DNA from: Arcicella rosea
GTDB lineage: Bacteria; Bacteroidota; Bacteroidia; Cytophagales; Spirosomataceae
DNA: 36,607 bases
NCBI RefSeq assembly: GCF_014204325.1
Contig: NZ_JACHKT010000044.1
Span: forward strand, 1 to 36,607
Reading direction: 5' to 3'
Shown here: piece by piece, positions 24,777-33,918 of the stretch
Numbering within the stretch: the stretch's first letter is position 1
Layout: each line of letters starts with the position of its first letter
The notes under the pieces: generated by a model
Seen by the model: only the letters and a program-made list of their open reading frames with translations
What the model was told of the DNA's origin: nothing
Database searches by the model: none
Translations under genes and position numbers: made by a program

Positions 24777-25793
24777 ATGAAAAATAAATTACAAATTGAG
24801 CCAAAAGCTCAGAAACCAAAATATCAGCAAATTGTAGATGAAATCACTGAGAGAATCCAACAAGGACTTTTGAAAAGAGGTGATCAACTCCCAACAATTA
24901 ATGAAATTACTGCTTCTTTGGGTGTTGCTAGAATGACGGTGATTAGAGCTTATGAAGAGCTTCGAGAAAGAGGTATTGTGGCAGCTCAACATGGAAAAGG
25001 ATATTATATCGCTTCAACCAATATTCAGGCTTCCATGCACGTGTTTGTACTTTTTGATGCAATGAATGCCTACAAAGAAGTACTTTTTCATGCCATGAAA
25101 GAAGCTTTGGGCGAAAATGTTTCTATAGATTTATTTTTTCATTATCATGATTTGAAGGTTTTTGAAAACGTCATCGTGAACAATATTGGTAATTATAACT
25201 TCTATATTATCATGCCTCACTTTAATGAAGATGTTTCTGATATTGTTAAACAAATTTCGAAAGATAAATTACTAATATTAGACATTGATGTTGAACAATT
25301 GGATGAAGAGTATGCCGTTTTGTACCAAGATTTTGAACAAAATTTTTATCAAGGACTTACAGGAGCGTTGCCAATGATAAGAAAATATGAAAGTCTTACT
25401 TTGTTTCTCAGTAAAAATCAATTCCAATATACTCCGAAAGGTATATTAATTGGCTTCAATAAGTTTTGTGAAGAGTATCAGGTAAAAGGTGAAATTGTTG
25501 ATAACCTTGATGTAGAAAATTTACAAAAAGGACATGCTTATATACTTTTTTTGGAAAATGACTTAGTAAGATTTGTGAACTTTACCCATAAAAAGCATTT
25601 GAAATTAGGAGAAGACATTGGTTTACTTTCTTATGATGATACTCCGATTAAAGAGATTTTAGCGGAAGATGGCATCACAACGATTTCAAATGACTTTGTT
25701 CAGATGGGAAAAATGGTTGGAAGAATGGTTCATAATCGACAAAAAGGAAAGATTGCCAGTGCAAGTTCGCTTATTGTTAGAGGTTCATTATAG
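24777..25793 (+). CDS. GntR-type regulator with a LacI-like ligand-binding domain
   Basis: This 338-residue transcription factor has an N-terminal GntR winged helix (about 14-78, with the YQQIVDEITERIQQG...GDQLPT start and the ARMTVIRAYEELRERGIV recognition region). A long C-terminal domain resembles periplasmic sugar-binding/LacI sensors and ends in GLLSYDDTPIKEIL...GKMVGRMVHN. Such hybrids commonly control sugar-use genes in Bacteroidota. Its target and ligand are unknown. The SusC/SusD genes lie 2.4 kb downstream beyond uvrC, and the palindromes before susC make it a candidate binder, but proximity is the only evidence. The stop codon is the first three bases of a hairpin. Confidence 0.9.
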   Translation: MKNKLQIEPKAQKPKYQQIVDEITERIQQGLLKRGDQLPTINEITASLGVARMTVIRAYEELRERGIVAAQHGKGYYIASTNIQASMHVFVLFDAMNAYKEVLFHAMKEALGENVSIDLFFHYHDLKVFENVIVNNIGNYNFYIIMPHFNEDVSDIVKQISKDKLLILDIDVEQLDEEYAVLYQDFEQNFYQGLTGALPMIRKYESLTLFLSKNQFQYTPKGILIGFNKFCEEYQVKGEIVDNLDVENLQKGHAYILFLENDLVRFVNFTHKKHLKLGEDIGLLSYDDTPIKEILAEDGITTISNDFVQMGKMVGRMVHNRQKGKIASASSLIVRGSL

Positions 25794-25819
25794 CATCATT
25801 ACAACTTAGAATGATGCTA
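25791..25819. terminator. 10-bp hairpin between the GntR regulator and uvrC
   Basis: TAGCATCATT (25791-25800) pairs perfectly with AATGATGCTA (25810-25819), with a 9-nt loop. It starts at the regulator's stop codon and lies between convergent genes. No T-run follows on either strand, so it may be a weak terminator or an RNA-end stabiliser. Confidence 0.45.
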
Positions 25820-25831
25820 CAATGAATCATA

Positions 25832-27643
25832 TTATTGGTCGTTAATTACCTTTAATTGCTCTTTAAGTTTTAAGGCTTTTGCTTTGCCTAATAGTGTTTC
25901 TAATTCTTCTGTAGTAGCTTTATATATATTACTAACAGTTCCGAAGTGCTTCAAGAGCTTCTCTGCGGTATGTTTACCGATACCATCAATACTTTCTAAT
26001 TGACTAATAATAAAATTTTTAGAACGTTTGTCTCGGTGTTTTGTAATCCCAAATCTATGGGCTTCGTCACGAAGGCGTTGAATTAGTTTCAACGATTCTG
26101 ATTTTTTATCTATGTATAAAGGAATGCTATCTTCAGGGAAATAGATTTCTTCCAAACGTTTAGCAATCCCAATAATGGGGATTTTTCCATACAATCCTAA
26201 ATTTTTTAAAGCATCTGCCGAAGCACTTAATTGCCCCTTCCCACCATCAATGATAATTAAATCTGGTAAGTCAGCTTCTTCTTCAAGTAACCTTGTGTAC
26301 CTTCTCGTAACTACTTCGTGCATTGTGGCAAAGTCATTTGGACCTTCTACCGTTTTAGGAGTAAAATGACGATAATCTTTTTTTGAAGGTAATCCATTTT
26401 TAAAGCAAACCATCGCCGAAACAGGATTTGTTCCTTGAATGTTCGAGTTATCGAAGCATTCTATATGACGTGGAATAGCTTTTAATTGTAAATCATTTTT
26501 GAGCGTTAATAAAATTCTCATTTTGGTATCGCCAGCACTTTCTTCAGAAGCTTGTCGGTCAGCTTTTTCCTTTTTGAAGTATAGAACATTCTTCAAAGAC
26601 ATATCCAACAGCTTTTTCTTATCTCCAATTTGCGGAATCGTGTTTTCAACGCCTTTTAAATCTACTGAAAGTGGGATATTCGTAATTACTTCTTTGGCTT
26701 CACTTTCGTACTTTTCACGCATTTCCCACACCATCATTGTAAGAACATCCTCGTCAGTTTCATCAAGTTTTTTCTTTACTTCCAATGATTGTGTCTGAGT
26801 AATAAAACCATTCAATACTTTCATAAAATTGAAGTAAAAGGCATTTTCATCCGAAACGATTGAAAATACATCCACGTCTTTAATATTTGGATTGACAACC
26901 GTTGATTTACTTTGGAAATTGACTAAGTAAGTCAGCTTTTCTTTAAATTCTTGTGCTTCTTCAAAGGCAAGTTTTGAGGCTGCTTCCAACATTCTTTCTT
27001 CAAAGTATTGTTTCGGCAAGCTCATGTTCCCTTTCAATATATTTTTGGCTTGGTCAATTTCTTTTATATAATCATTTTCGGTTTGGAGTCCTTCGCAAGG
27101 TCCTTTACAATTACCGATGTGATATTCTAAACAAACTTTAAATTTTCTATCCTGAATATTTTTTTCATTAAGATTCAAATTACAAGTTCTGAAACTATAT
27201 AATTGATTAAACATTTCCAAGATGGCATACATCGCTTTTTGATTAGCGAAAGGGCCGAAAAATGTACCTAATTTTTTATCAACTCGTCTAATAGTGATGA
27301 TTTTAGGAAATGCCTCATTGGTAATGCAGATAAACGGATACATTTTATCATCCCTCAGCAAAATATTGAATTTGGGCTGAAATTGCTTGATAAGCGTATT
27401 TTCTAATAAAAGAGCATCAAACTCTGTATGAGCAATAGTGAACTCAAGATTTCTAATTTGACTAACCAAACGCTTTGTTTTTCTATCATGTTGGTTAGAT
27501 TTCGCAAAATAACTACTTACTCTATTCTTTAAATTTTTTGCTTTTCCTACATAAATTACCGTTCCTTCATCATCAAAATATCGATACACACCCGGAAGTT
27601 CGGGTACTTTAGCTAAAGCACTTTTGTAATCAAACTCAGTCAT
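25832..27643 (-). CDS. uvrC: Excinuclease ABC subunit C
   Basis: UvrC makes both incisions in nucleotide excision repair after UvrA and UvrB mark damage. The 603-residue protein has an N-terminal GIY-YIG nuclease domain (LPGVYRYF...VIYVGKAKNLKNR, about 15-45). A cysteine-containing segment with NCKGPCEGL follows, then a UVR region near 200-240. The RNase H-like C-terminal nuclease domain has ECFDNSNIQG and LIIDGGKGQL. The terminal helix-hairpin-helix motif is IDGIGKHTAEKLLKHFG. All domains are present and the length is typical. It is transcribed divergently from susC. Confidence 0.97.
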   Translation of the reverse strand: MTEFDYKSALAKVPELPGVYRYFDDEGTVIYVGKAKNLKNRVSSYFAKSNQHDRKTKRLVSQIRNLEFTIAHTEFDALLLENTLIKQFQPKFNILLRDDKMYPFICITNEAFPKIITIRRVDKKLGTFFGPFANQKAMYAILEMFNQLYSFRTCNLNLNEKNIQDRKFKVCLEYHIGNCKGPCEGLQTENDYIKEIDQAKNILKGNMSLPKQYFEERMLEAASKLAFEEAQEFKEKLTYLVNFQSKSTVVNPNIKDVDVFSIVSDENAFYFNFMKVLNGFITQTQSLEVKKKLDETDEDVLTMMVWEMREKYESEAKEVITNIPLSVDLKGVENTIPQIGDKKKLLDMSLKNVLYFKKEKADRQASEESAGDTKMRILLTLKNDLQLKAIPRHIECFDNSNIQGTNPVSAMVCFKNGLPSKKDYRHFTPKTVEGPNDFATMHEVVTRRYTRLLEEEADLPDLIIIDGGKGQLSASADALKNLGLYGKIPIIGIAKRLEEIYFPEDSIPLYIDKKSESLKLIQRLRDEAHRFGITKHRDKRSKNFIISQLESIDGIGKHTAEKLLKHFGTVSNIYKATTEELETLLGKAKALKLKEQLKVINDQ

Positions 27644-27975
27644 ATTTTTTTATTTAGAATACAAATTTACTAAATAAAACGACCATCATTCTGGAAAGTT
27701 ATACTTAGGAAATTACAAAATAATCGGGGCAAAAATATTATACGGTTTTGTTGGTATGAGATTATTGGAATAGATTTTTCTTATTTCTTATTTTTTTAAA
27801 TAATTATATTCTATTTCAATAAAGGTTTTTTAAAATGTTTTTTTAGATAAAATTATATTATTTTGATAAATAGTACAATAATGCTAAATTGACGTACTTG
27901 TAGTTAAGTATTTGATTATCAGCAGTTTAAAAAATGTTAAAATAATGCAGGTTGAGGTTGATAAAATTCTAAAAA

Positions 27976-28035
27976 GTATCATTTTGATACATTAAATATT
28001 ATCATTTTGATACATTAAATAAATATCAGTGATAT
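27976..28035. promoter_or_regulatory. Three palindromic operator-like sites spaced 23 bp apart upstream of susC
   Basis: Site 1 is GTATCA-TTT-TGATAC (27976-27990), site 2 TATCA-TTT-TGATA (28000-28012), site 3 ATATCA-G-TGATAT (28023-28035). Their centres are at 27983, 28006 and 28029, exactly 23 bp apart, so all face nearly the same side of the helix. Sites 1 and 2 are also parts of a 22-bp direct repeat (27977-27998 and 28000-28021). They lie about 83-129 bp before the predicted susC start, which suits activator or looping-repressor binding. Confidence 0.6.
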
Positions 28036-28073
28036 ACTAAAGTGAAATAAATTATTAGAATATAAATATTCAG

Positions 28074-28105
28074 TTTGTTATGAAATTAAAATAAATATAT
28101 ATTTA
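28074..28105 (+). promoter_or_regulatory. Candidate susC promoter
   Basis: TTTG (28074-28077), 20 bp, then TATATTTA (28098-28105), one base off the TAnnTTTG consensus. The predicted start near 28112 leaves a leader of about 47 nt. The imperfect -7 box fits a promoter that needs an activator. Confidence 0.45.
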
Positions 28106-28113
28106 CAGGGATT

Positions 28114-28155
28114 TTCAACCAAAAATCTAATTTTTTCAATCAAAAACCCAATTTT
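28114..28155 (+). repeat. 21-nt tandem repeat in the susC leader
   Basis: Two adjacent 21-nt units (28114-28134 and 28135-28155) agree at 18 of 21 positions, all three differences being C/T changes. They begin TTCAAC/TTCAAT and end AATTTT. They occupy nearly the whole predicted leader and end 3 nt before the ATG at 28159. Confidence 0.6.
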
Positions 28156-28158
28156 ATT

Positions 28159-31100
28159 ATGAACACAAAATTTTACTCTACATGGAGGAGTATGCTTTTG
28201 TTGTGCGTATTTTTATTAAGTACGTTCTTAACAATGGCACAAGACAGACGAGTAACTGGGAAAGTTACTGGTGCAGATGGTCAGGGAATCCCAGGAGTCT
28301 CGGTTCTTCTAAAAGGCACACAAACAGGTGTATCAACTGATGCAAACGGTGGTTTTGCAATTAATCTCAAATCAGGTAAGGATGTATTGTTAATTTCAGC
28401 GATTGGCTATAGAAGCACTGAAGTTAAAGTTGGGTCGCAAAGTAATGTAGATGTTAAGTTAGCAGAAGATGTTTCAGCACTTGACGAGGTAATTGTTACA
28501 GGTTATTCAAGTTCCAACAAAAAAGAATCAACTGCTGCTGTTGCTACTGTTAAAGCAAAAGATTTACAAGTAGTTCCTTCTGGTAACGTTGAACAGCAAT
28601 TACAAGGGCGAGTATCAGGTGTTACTTTGATTACTAACGGACAACCAGGAACAAGTTCAATTATTCGTGTTCGTGGATTTGGTTCAATCGGGCCTGCTGG
28701 TTCTAATGATCCGCTTTACATTGTTGATGGAGTTCCAGTACAATCTACAGATTTCCTTTCTCCAAATGATATTGAGTCAACTACGGTATTGAAAGATGCA
28801 GCTGCTGCTTCTATCTATGGTGCTCGTGCTGCGAACGGTGTAATCGTTTACGTAACTAAAAGAGGTACTAAGAAAGCTAGAAAAATGGAAGTTACTTATG
28901 ATGGTGTTTATGGTGTAACAGACCCTAACGCAGCGGGAGCTCCTAAAAATTTGACTCCTCAAGAAGAAGCTGATTGGACTAAAATTGCACAGATCAACAC
29001 TAATATCGCCAATGGTTTATCTCGTACAGCTAACCCAACTGAATGGGCTAATGGTTTGAAACACCCACAATATGGTAATGGTGAAACCGCTACTATTCCT
29101 AACTATTTATATGCAAATGGTCAGAGTGGTGTTTATGGTACTGTAGATTTGGCTGCTGTTAAAGCAGCTGCGCAAGCAGATCCTTATGGTGTATTCTTGA
29201 TTAAGCCAAATATGGCAGGCACAAACTGGTACAAAGAAATTACTAGATCTGCTCCTTTGATGAGACATAGCCTTGGTTTTAGTGGTGGAACAGAAAATGG
29301 TCGTTATTACTTCGGTCTTTCTGCTCAACAACAGGATGGTATCTTGATTACTAACAGTTTCAAAAGATATAGCTTTAGAGCTAACTCTGAATTTGATTTA
29401 GGTAAAAGAGTAAGAATTGGTGAAAACTTACAGTTTACTTATCGTTCAGTATTAGGACAATCTGGTGCTACAAACGGTTTGGGTATTGCTCAAGATGAGT
29501 CTCCAATTTTGGCTGCTTATCGTATGCCAAGTATCATTCCTGTGTATGATGAATTAGGAAACTTTGCAAGTACTAAAGCAAGTGGTTTTAATAACCCAAG
29601 AAACCCCGTTAGACAGTTGATGAATAACAATACCAACGACAATAACTTTAATGCTAATGGCTTTGGTAACGTTTACGTTGAATTTGACCCTATTGAAAAC
29701 TTGACGCTACGCTCAAGTATTGGAGGGCAATTTAATAGTTATTATTTCAAAGATTACGGTTATAAATACCTTGGAGACTCTGAGCCAGAAGGGAACAACA
29801 GTTTCAGTGAGGGTTCTGGATATAACTTCTCATGGGTATTTACTAATACAGCTGCCTACAAAGTGAAAATTGGCAGTCATTCAATTAGTGCTTTAGCTGG
29901 TATTGAAGCTTTGAACACTGGTCAGGGGAGACAAATTTCGGGCTCTGGTATAAATCCGTTTTCAACAGATTTAGACTATGTGAATTTAAGTAAAGTACTA
30001 AATCCACAAGTAAACTCAGGTTTATTTTATGGATCTAATTTTTACTCGTTATTTTCGAAATTAGACTATAGTTTGCAAGATAAATATTACCTATCTGCTG
30101 TTGTTCGTCGTGATGGTTCTTCAAGATTTGGTGCAAACAACCGTTATGGCATATTCCCTGCATTTTCTGCTGCTTGGCGTATGAGTAGTGAAGATTTTAT
30201 GAAAGAGATTCCTTTCATAACTGATTTGAAAATCCGTGGAGGTTGGGGACAAATGGGTAATTCAAACCCAGTAGATCCTAACAATCAGTACTTCTTATTT
30301 GGTTCGAGTAGAGGTAATTCCTATTATCCAATTTCTGGTACTAACAATGGTGCTGATGAGGGTTATTATCGCTCACGTATTGGTAACGTAGATGCTAAAT
30401 GGGAAACAAGTACAACTACCAACATTGGTATTGATGCAACTTTCTTGAATGGTAAACTTGAAGCAGTAATTGATTTCTGGAGAAAAGATACTAAAGACTT
30501 ATTATATCAAGTACCTATTCCTGGAGTAGTTGGTGTGTTAGCATCTGCTCCTTCAGTGAATATTGCAAGTATGAGAAACCAAGGGCTTGATATTCAGTTA
30601 ATCAATCATGGTAAATTTACGCAAGATATTAAGTATGATATTACTTGGAACAGTTCATTCTTAAGTAATAAAATTACTTCATTGACAGAATCTATTAAAT
30701 TCTTTAGCGGTGCTGCTTATCGTGGTATCAACCCAATCAGAAATGCTGTAGATCAGCCAATCTCTTCTTTCTTTGGCTACCAAGTAGCTGGTTATTTTGC
30801 AACTGCAGAGGAAGCTAAAAATTCTACTCAAACTGGTGCTGGAGTTGGTCGTTTCAAATATGTTGATGTGAATGGTGATGGAAAAATTACTCCGGATGAT
30901 AGAACATTCTTAGGTAATCCAGTGCCAGTTTATACAGGTGGTATTACTTTAGATGTTAAATATAAGCAATGGGATTTCTCAACGTATTTATATACATCGT
31001 TGGGTAACAAAATCTTCAACATGTCTAAATGGTACACTGCATTCTATGGTTCATTCCAAGGTTCAGGAAAAGGTGCTATTGCTAAAGAATCATGGACGCC

Positions 31101-31431
31101 AGCTTTAGGTAATAACGCAAAAGCACCTATTTGGGAAAGTGAATCAAACATCAGTACAAATGGAGCTGAAAACTCATGGTATGTTGAAGATGGTTCTTAT
31201 TTAAGAATGACTAACATCTCTGTAGGTTATACACTTCCAAAAGCGTTGATTTCTAAATTAGGTATTAGTAAAGCAAGAGTAAGTGGTTCTGTAACAAATA
31301 TTTTTACAATTACTTCTTATTCAGGTCTTGATCCAGGCGTAGGTGGAGCGGTAGATACAAACTTCGGTATTGATGTGGGTAACTATCCAGTAGCTAGAGG
31401 TTTTAACTTGGGTTTAAACTTAACTTTTTAA
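28159..31431 (+). CDS. SusC/RagA-family TonB-linked outer-membrane transporter
   Basis: SusC-type proteins are TonB-dependent barrels that import glycans or peptides captured by a SusD lid. This 1090-residue protein has a signal peptide (about 1-27, ending LTMAQ) and a carboxypeptidase-regulatory-like domain (about 31-110: VTGKVTGADGQGIPGVSVLLKG). A TonB plug follows (about 115-235, with IRVRGFGSIG, DPLYIVDGVPV and YGARAANGVI), then the barrel, ending in GLNLTF with the terminal Phe needed for barrel insertion. It lacks an extra N-terminal signalling domain, so control through an anti-sigma pair is unlikely. susD follows 114 bp later. The substrate is not given by sequence. Confidence 0.96.
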   Translation: MNTKFYSTWRSMLLLCVFLLSTFLTMAQDRRVTGKVTGADGQGIPGVSVLLKGTQTGVSTDANGGFAINLKSGKDVLLISAIGYRSTEVKVGSQSNVDVKLAEDVSALDEVIVTGYSSSNKKESTAAVATVKAKDLQVVPSGNVEQQLQGRVSGVTLITNGQPGTSSIIRVRGFGSIGPAGSNDPLYIVDGVPVQSTDFLSPNDIESTTVLKDAAAASIYGARAANGVIVYVTKRGTKKARKMEVTYDGVYGVTDPNAAGAPKNLTPQEEADWTKIAQINTNIANGLSRTANPTEWANGLKHPQYGNGETATIPNYLYANGQSGVYGTVDLAAVKAAAQADPYGVFLIKPNMAGTNWYKEITRSAPLMRHSLGFSGGTENGRYYFGLSAQQQDGILITNSFKRYSFRANSEFDLGKRVRIGENLQFTYRSVLGQSGATNGLGIAQDESPILAAYRMPSIIPVYDELGNFASTKASGFNNPRNPVRQLMNNNTNDNNFNANGFGNVYVEFDPIENLTLRSSIGGQFNSYYFKDYGYKYLGDSEPEGNNSFSEGSGYNFSWVFTNTAAYKVKIGSHSISALAGIEALNTGQGRQISGSGINPFSTDLDYVNLSKVLNPQVNSGLFYGSNFYSLFSKLDYSLQDKYYLSAVVRRDGSSRFGANNRYGIFPAFSAAWRMSSEDFMKEIPFITDLKIRGGWGQMGNSNPVDPNNQYFLFGSSRGNSYYPISGTNNGADEGYYRSRIGNVDAKWETSTTTNIGIDATFLNGKLEAVIDFWRKDTKDLLYQVPIPGVVGVLASAPSVNIASMRNQGLDIQLINHGKFTQDIKYDITWNSSFLSNKITSLTESIKFFSGAAYRGINPIRNAVDQPISSFFGYQVAGYFATAEEAKNSTQTGAGVGRFKYVDVNGDGKITPDDRTFLGNPVPVYTGGITLDVKYKQWDFSTYLYTSLGNKIFNMSKWYTAFYGSFQGSGKGAIAKESWTPALGNNAKAPIWESESNISTNGAENSWYVEDGSYLRMTNISVGYTLPKALISKLGISKARVSGSVTNIFTITSYSGLDPGVGGAVDTNFGIDVGNYPVARGFNLGLNLTF

Positions 31432-31545
31432 ACAATTATAATTTACAATTTGTAATATAGAAATATGACAAAACTGATTATTTATAAAATTAAATAATGA
31501 TTTGTTTGTTCTGATAACAAGTAAAATTATATAAAGATATAATCA

Positions 31546-33288
31546 ATGAAAACAACAATTAATTTCAAAAAGTCTGTAATTGCCACATTTGCAGTGGCTT
31601 CGATTACATTCTCTTGTAAAGATAGCTTTCTAGATGTGCTACCAACAGGCTCTCTTAGAGAAGAGCAATTAACCAGTGTTGCAGGTGTTGAAGGGGCACT
31701 TCTTGGGACCTATTCAATGATGTTGGGTAAAGGGTTTACACAATTAGCTGGGCCTAATAACTGGGTATTTGGAAGTATTTTAGGGGGTGATGCTAATAAG
31801 GGAACAGACCCTGGTGATTTTTCAGCTATTAACCCTATTCAACGCTACCAAGCTGACCCTACTAATGGTGAATTTAATGGTACTTGGAATGCTAAATATG
31901 AAGGTATTAGTAGAGCCAATGCTACAATTAGACTAGCGACAAAATCAACAGCTTTACTAGATGCTGATAAGAAAAGAATTATCGGTGAAGCAAGATTTAT
32001 CAGAGGTCACTTCTATTTTGAGTTGAAAAAGATATTCAATAATGCTCCATATATCGACGAAACAGTTGATTATGGAACAGGTATTGAAAAGGTGACTAAC
32101 AAAGCTGATTTATGGGCAAAAATTGAAGCAGATTTTAAATTTGCTTACGATAATCTTCCAGAAACACAAGGTGCAGCAGGTAGAGCAAATAAATGGGCAG
32201 CAGCTTCTTATTTAGCTAAAGCTTTCATGTTTGAAAAGAAGTATGCTGAAGCTAAAGCTTTATTTGATTTAATCATTGCAAATGGTAAAACTACAAATGG
32301 CAAAAAATATGGTCTGGTATCGAATTATGCTCAAATTTATAATGCTGCTAACGATAACCATGAAGAATCGATTTTTGCAACGCAAACTTCAATGAATACC
32401 GGTGATGTTTCGAACTCAAATTCATATGATGTTTTGAACTATCCATATAACACTGGTGCTGATGGTCCTGGTAACTGTTGTGGTTTCTTTACACCAAGTT
32501 TCGACTTAGTGAACTCCTTCCGTACAGACGCAAATGGTTTGCCATTATTAGATAATTCATATAATAGTGCAGCAAATGCAGTTAAAAATGATTATGGTGT
32601 TGAATCTAAAGACGCATTTACTCCAGATGCAGGAAATCTTGACCCTCGTTTAGATCACTCTGTTGGACGTCGTGGTATTCCATATTTAGATTGGAAAGAA
32701 CACCCAGGTAAAGATTGGATTCGTTCTCAGCCTTACTCTGGTCCATACTCAACTAAAAAATATGTTTATTACAAGTCTCAAGAAAATACATTAACTGATG
32801 GTAGTGGTTGGACAAGAGGTTATTCTGTAATGAACTATACAATTCTTCGTTATGCAGATATTTTATTGATGGCTGCTGAAGCTGAAGTTGAAATAGGTTC
32901 TTTAGCAAAAGCTCAAGAGTATGTAAATATGATTCGCACAAGAGCAGCAAACAAAGCTTCATGGGTTACTAAGAATGGTGCACCAGCTGCTAAGTATGTA
33001 ATCGGAACTTACGATACTCCTTGGACTGATAAAAATGCTGCCCGTACAGCTGTTCGTTTTGAGCGTAAATTAGAACTTTCTGGCGAAGGTCACCGCTTCT
33101 TCGACTTAGTACGTTGGGGTATTGCTGAAAGTACTTTAAATGCTTATTTAGCTAACGAAGCTAAAGTATTAAGTACAATGTTTGGTGGTGCTAAATTTAC
33201 TGCAGGAAAAAGTGAATATATGCCAATTCCTCAAACTCAAATTGACATTCAAGGAAAAGATATTTTGACACAAAACCCTGGGTATTAA
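31546..33288 (+). CDS. RagB/SusD-family nutrient-binding outer-membrane lipoprotein
   Basis: This SusD-like lipoprotein caps the SusC channel and binds substrate at the cell surface. The 580-residue protein has a lipoprotein signal ending FSC with Cys24 as the attachment site. The conserved SusD start SFLDVLPTGSL follows, then TPR-like helices (YEGISRANATIR, ARFIRGHFYFELKK). The family C-terminal motifs are NYTILRYADILLMAAEAEVE, and FERKLELSGEGHRFFDLVRWG near 505-530. All landmarks are present. It forms an operon with susC and ends in a strong terminator. No glycoside hydrolase or other degradative gene follows, so this is a bare SusCD pair. Confidence 0.96.
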   Translation: MKTTINFKKSVIATFAVASITFSCKDSFLDVLPTGSLREEQLTSVAGVEGALLGTYSMMLGKGFTQLAGPNNWVFGSILGGDANKGTDPGDFSAINPIQRYQADPTNGEFNGTWNAKYEGISRANATIRLATKSTALLDADKKRIIGEARFIRGHFYFELKKIFNNAPYIDETVDYGTGIEKVTNKADLWAKIEADFKFAYDNLPETQGAAGRANKWAAASYLAKAFMFEKKYAEAKALFDLIIANGKTTNGKKYGLVSNYAQIYNAANDNHEESIFATQTSMNTGDVSNSNSYDVLNYPYNTGADGPGNCCGFFTPSFDLVNSFRTDANGLPLLDNSYNSAANAVKNDYGVESKDAFTPDAGNLDPRLDHSVGRRGIPYLDWKEHPGKDWIRSQPYSGPYSTKKYVYYKSQENTLTDGSGWTRGYSVMNYTILRYADILLMAAEAEVEIGSLAKAQEYVNMIRTRAANKASWVTKNGAPAAKYVIGTYDTPWTDKNAARTAVRFERKLELSGEGHRFFDLVRWGIAESTLNAYLANEAKVLSTMFGGAKFTAGKSEYMPIPQTQIDIQGKDILTQNPGY

Positions 33289-33316
33289 TTTTTATTTGTA
33301 ATTACATTTATCAAGA

Positions 33317-33349
33317 AAAGCGGTTGGCAATTTGCCAACCGCTTTTTTT
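33317..33349. terminator. Bidirectional terminator between susD and hemJ
   Basis: Perfect 12-bp stem AAAGCGGTTGGC (33317-33328) with GCCAACCGCTTT (33334-33345), a 5-nt loop and T-run to 33349. On the minus strand CTTTTCTTG follows the stem, so it can also end the convergent hemJ unit. Confidence 0.9.
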
Positions 33350-33358
33350 GATAAAACT

Positions 33359-33904
33359 TTATTTCTTTTTTTCCCTGATTGATTTAACGATTCTAACTGC
33401 TGACATAATAATAATGGCGAATAGAATTAATCCTAAAATACCCCAAATCCAATCAACAGTATTCTTTAAAACGACTAAAAAAACAATGGCAAATAGAAAG
33501 ATGGTAGCAATTTCATTGAATAATCTTAATTGAAAACCTGTAAATCTGTACTTGTCGTTTCGAAGTTCTAAGATTATTTTTCGACAATAAAAATGATAAA
33601 AGACTAAACCTAACACAAAACCTAACTTTAAATGTAACCAAGCTTGCGAAGCAAAACTATCCCACCATAACCAGTAAATCATTGTTGAACCAGAAATAAT
33701 CGTTAACCACATCGCAGGAACCATGATGGCATTAAAAAGTACTTTCTGCATCCGCTTGTACTCTTTTTGTAAAATTTGCCTTTCAATTTCTGGCTTTTCG
33801 TTGGCTTCAGTATGATATACAAATAATCGTGGTAAATAGAATAGTCCAGCAAACCAGCTAGTTACAAAAATGATATGTATTGCTTTAATATGATTATATT
33901 CCAT
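33359..33904 (-). CDS. hemJ: HemJ-like protoporphyrinogen IX oxidase (CopD/UPF0093 family)
   Basis: HemJ oxidises protoporphyrinogen IX to protoporphyrin IX, the next-to-last step of haem synthesis, in the inner membrane. This 181-residue protein has four to five membrane segments and the family's N-terminal pattern, H10 followed by SWFAGLFYLPRLFVYH with R26 and H31. A further conserved stretch, AWLHLKLGFVLGLVFYH, follows near 105-125. Length fits. It is the downstream member of a two-gene minus-strand unit, 14 bp after the glycosyltransferase. CopD-like copper transport is the alternative family reading, but the PRLFVYH motif favours HemJ. Confidence 0.85.
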   Translation of the reverse strand: MEYNHIKAIHIIFVTSWFAGLFYLPRLFVYHTEANEKPEIERQILQKEYKRMQKVLFNAIMVPAMWLTIISGSTMIYWLWWDSFASQAWLHLKLGFVLGLVFYHFYCRKIILELRNDKYRFTGFQLRLFNEIATIFLFAIVFLVVLKNTVDWIWGILGLILFAIIIMSAVRIVKSIREKKK

Positions 33905-33918
33905 TACTTAAATCATTT

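Larger units (their letters stand above)
27644..28158. other. 515-bp regulatory region between uvrC and susC
   Basis: Very AT-rich, non-coding on both strands. From left to right it holds about 330 bp with no feature I can name, three regularly spaced palindromes (27976-28035), a candidate susC promoter (28074-28105) and a 21-nt tandem repeat in the leader (28114-28155). The uvrC promoter must also lie here but I could not place it. Confidence 0.7.

Noticed and set aside
27977-28021. CRISPR-like direct repeats
   Set aside because: Two 22-bp copies separated by 1 bp with no spacers and no cas genes; the palindromic cores fit operator sites better.
33359-33904. CopD-type copper-resistance protein
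   Set aside because: The N-terminal SWFAGLFYLPRLFVYH pattern and four-to-five-helix size fit HemJ better, and no copper genes are nearby.
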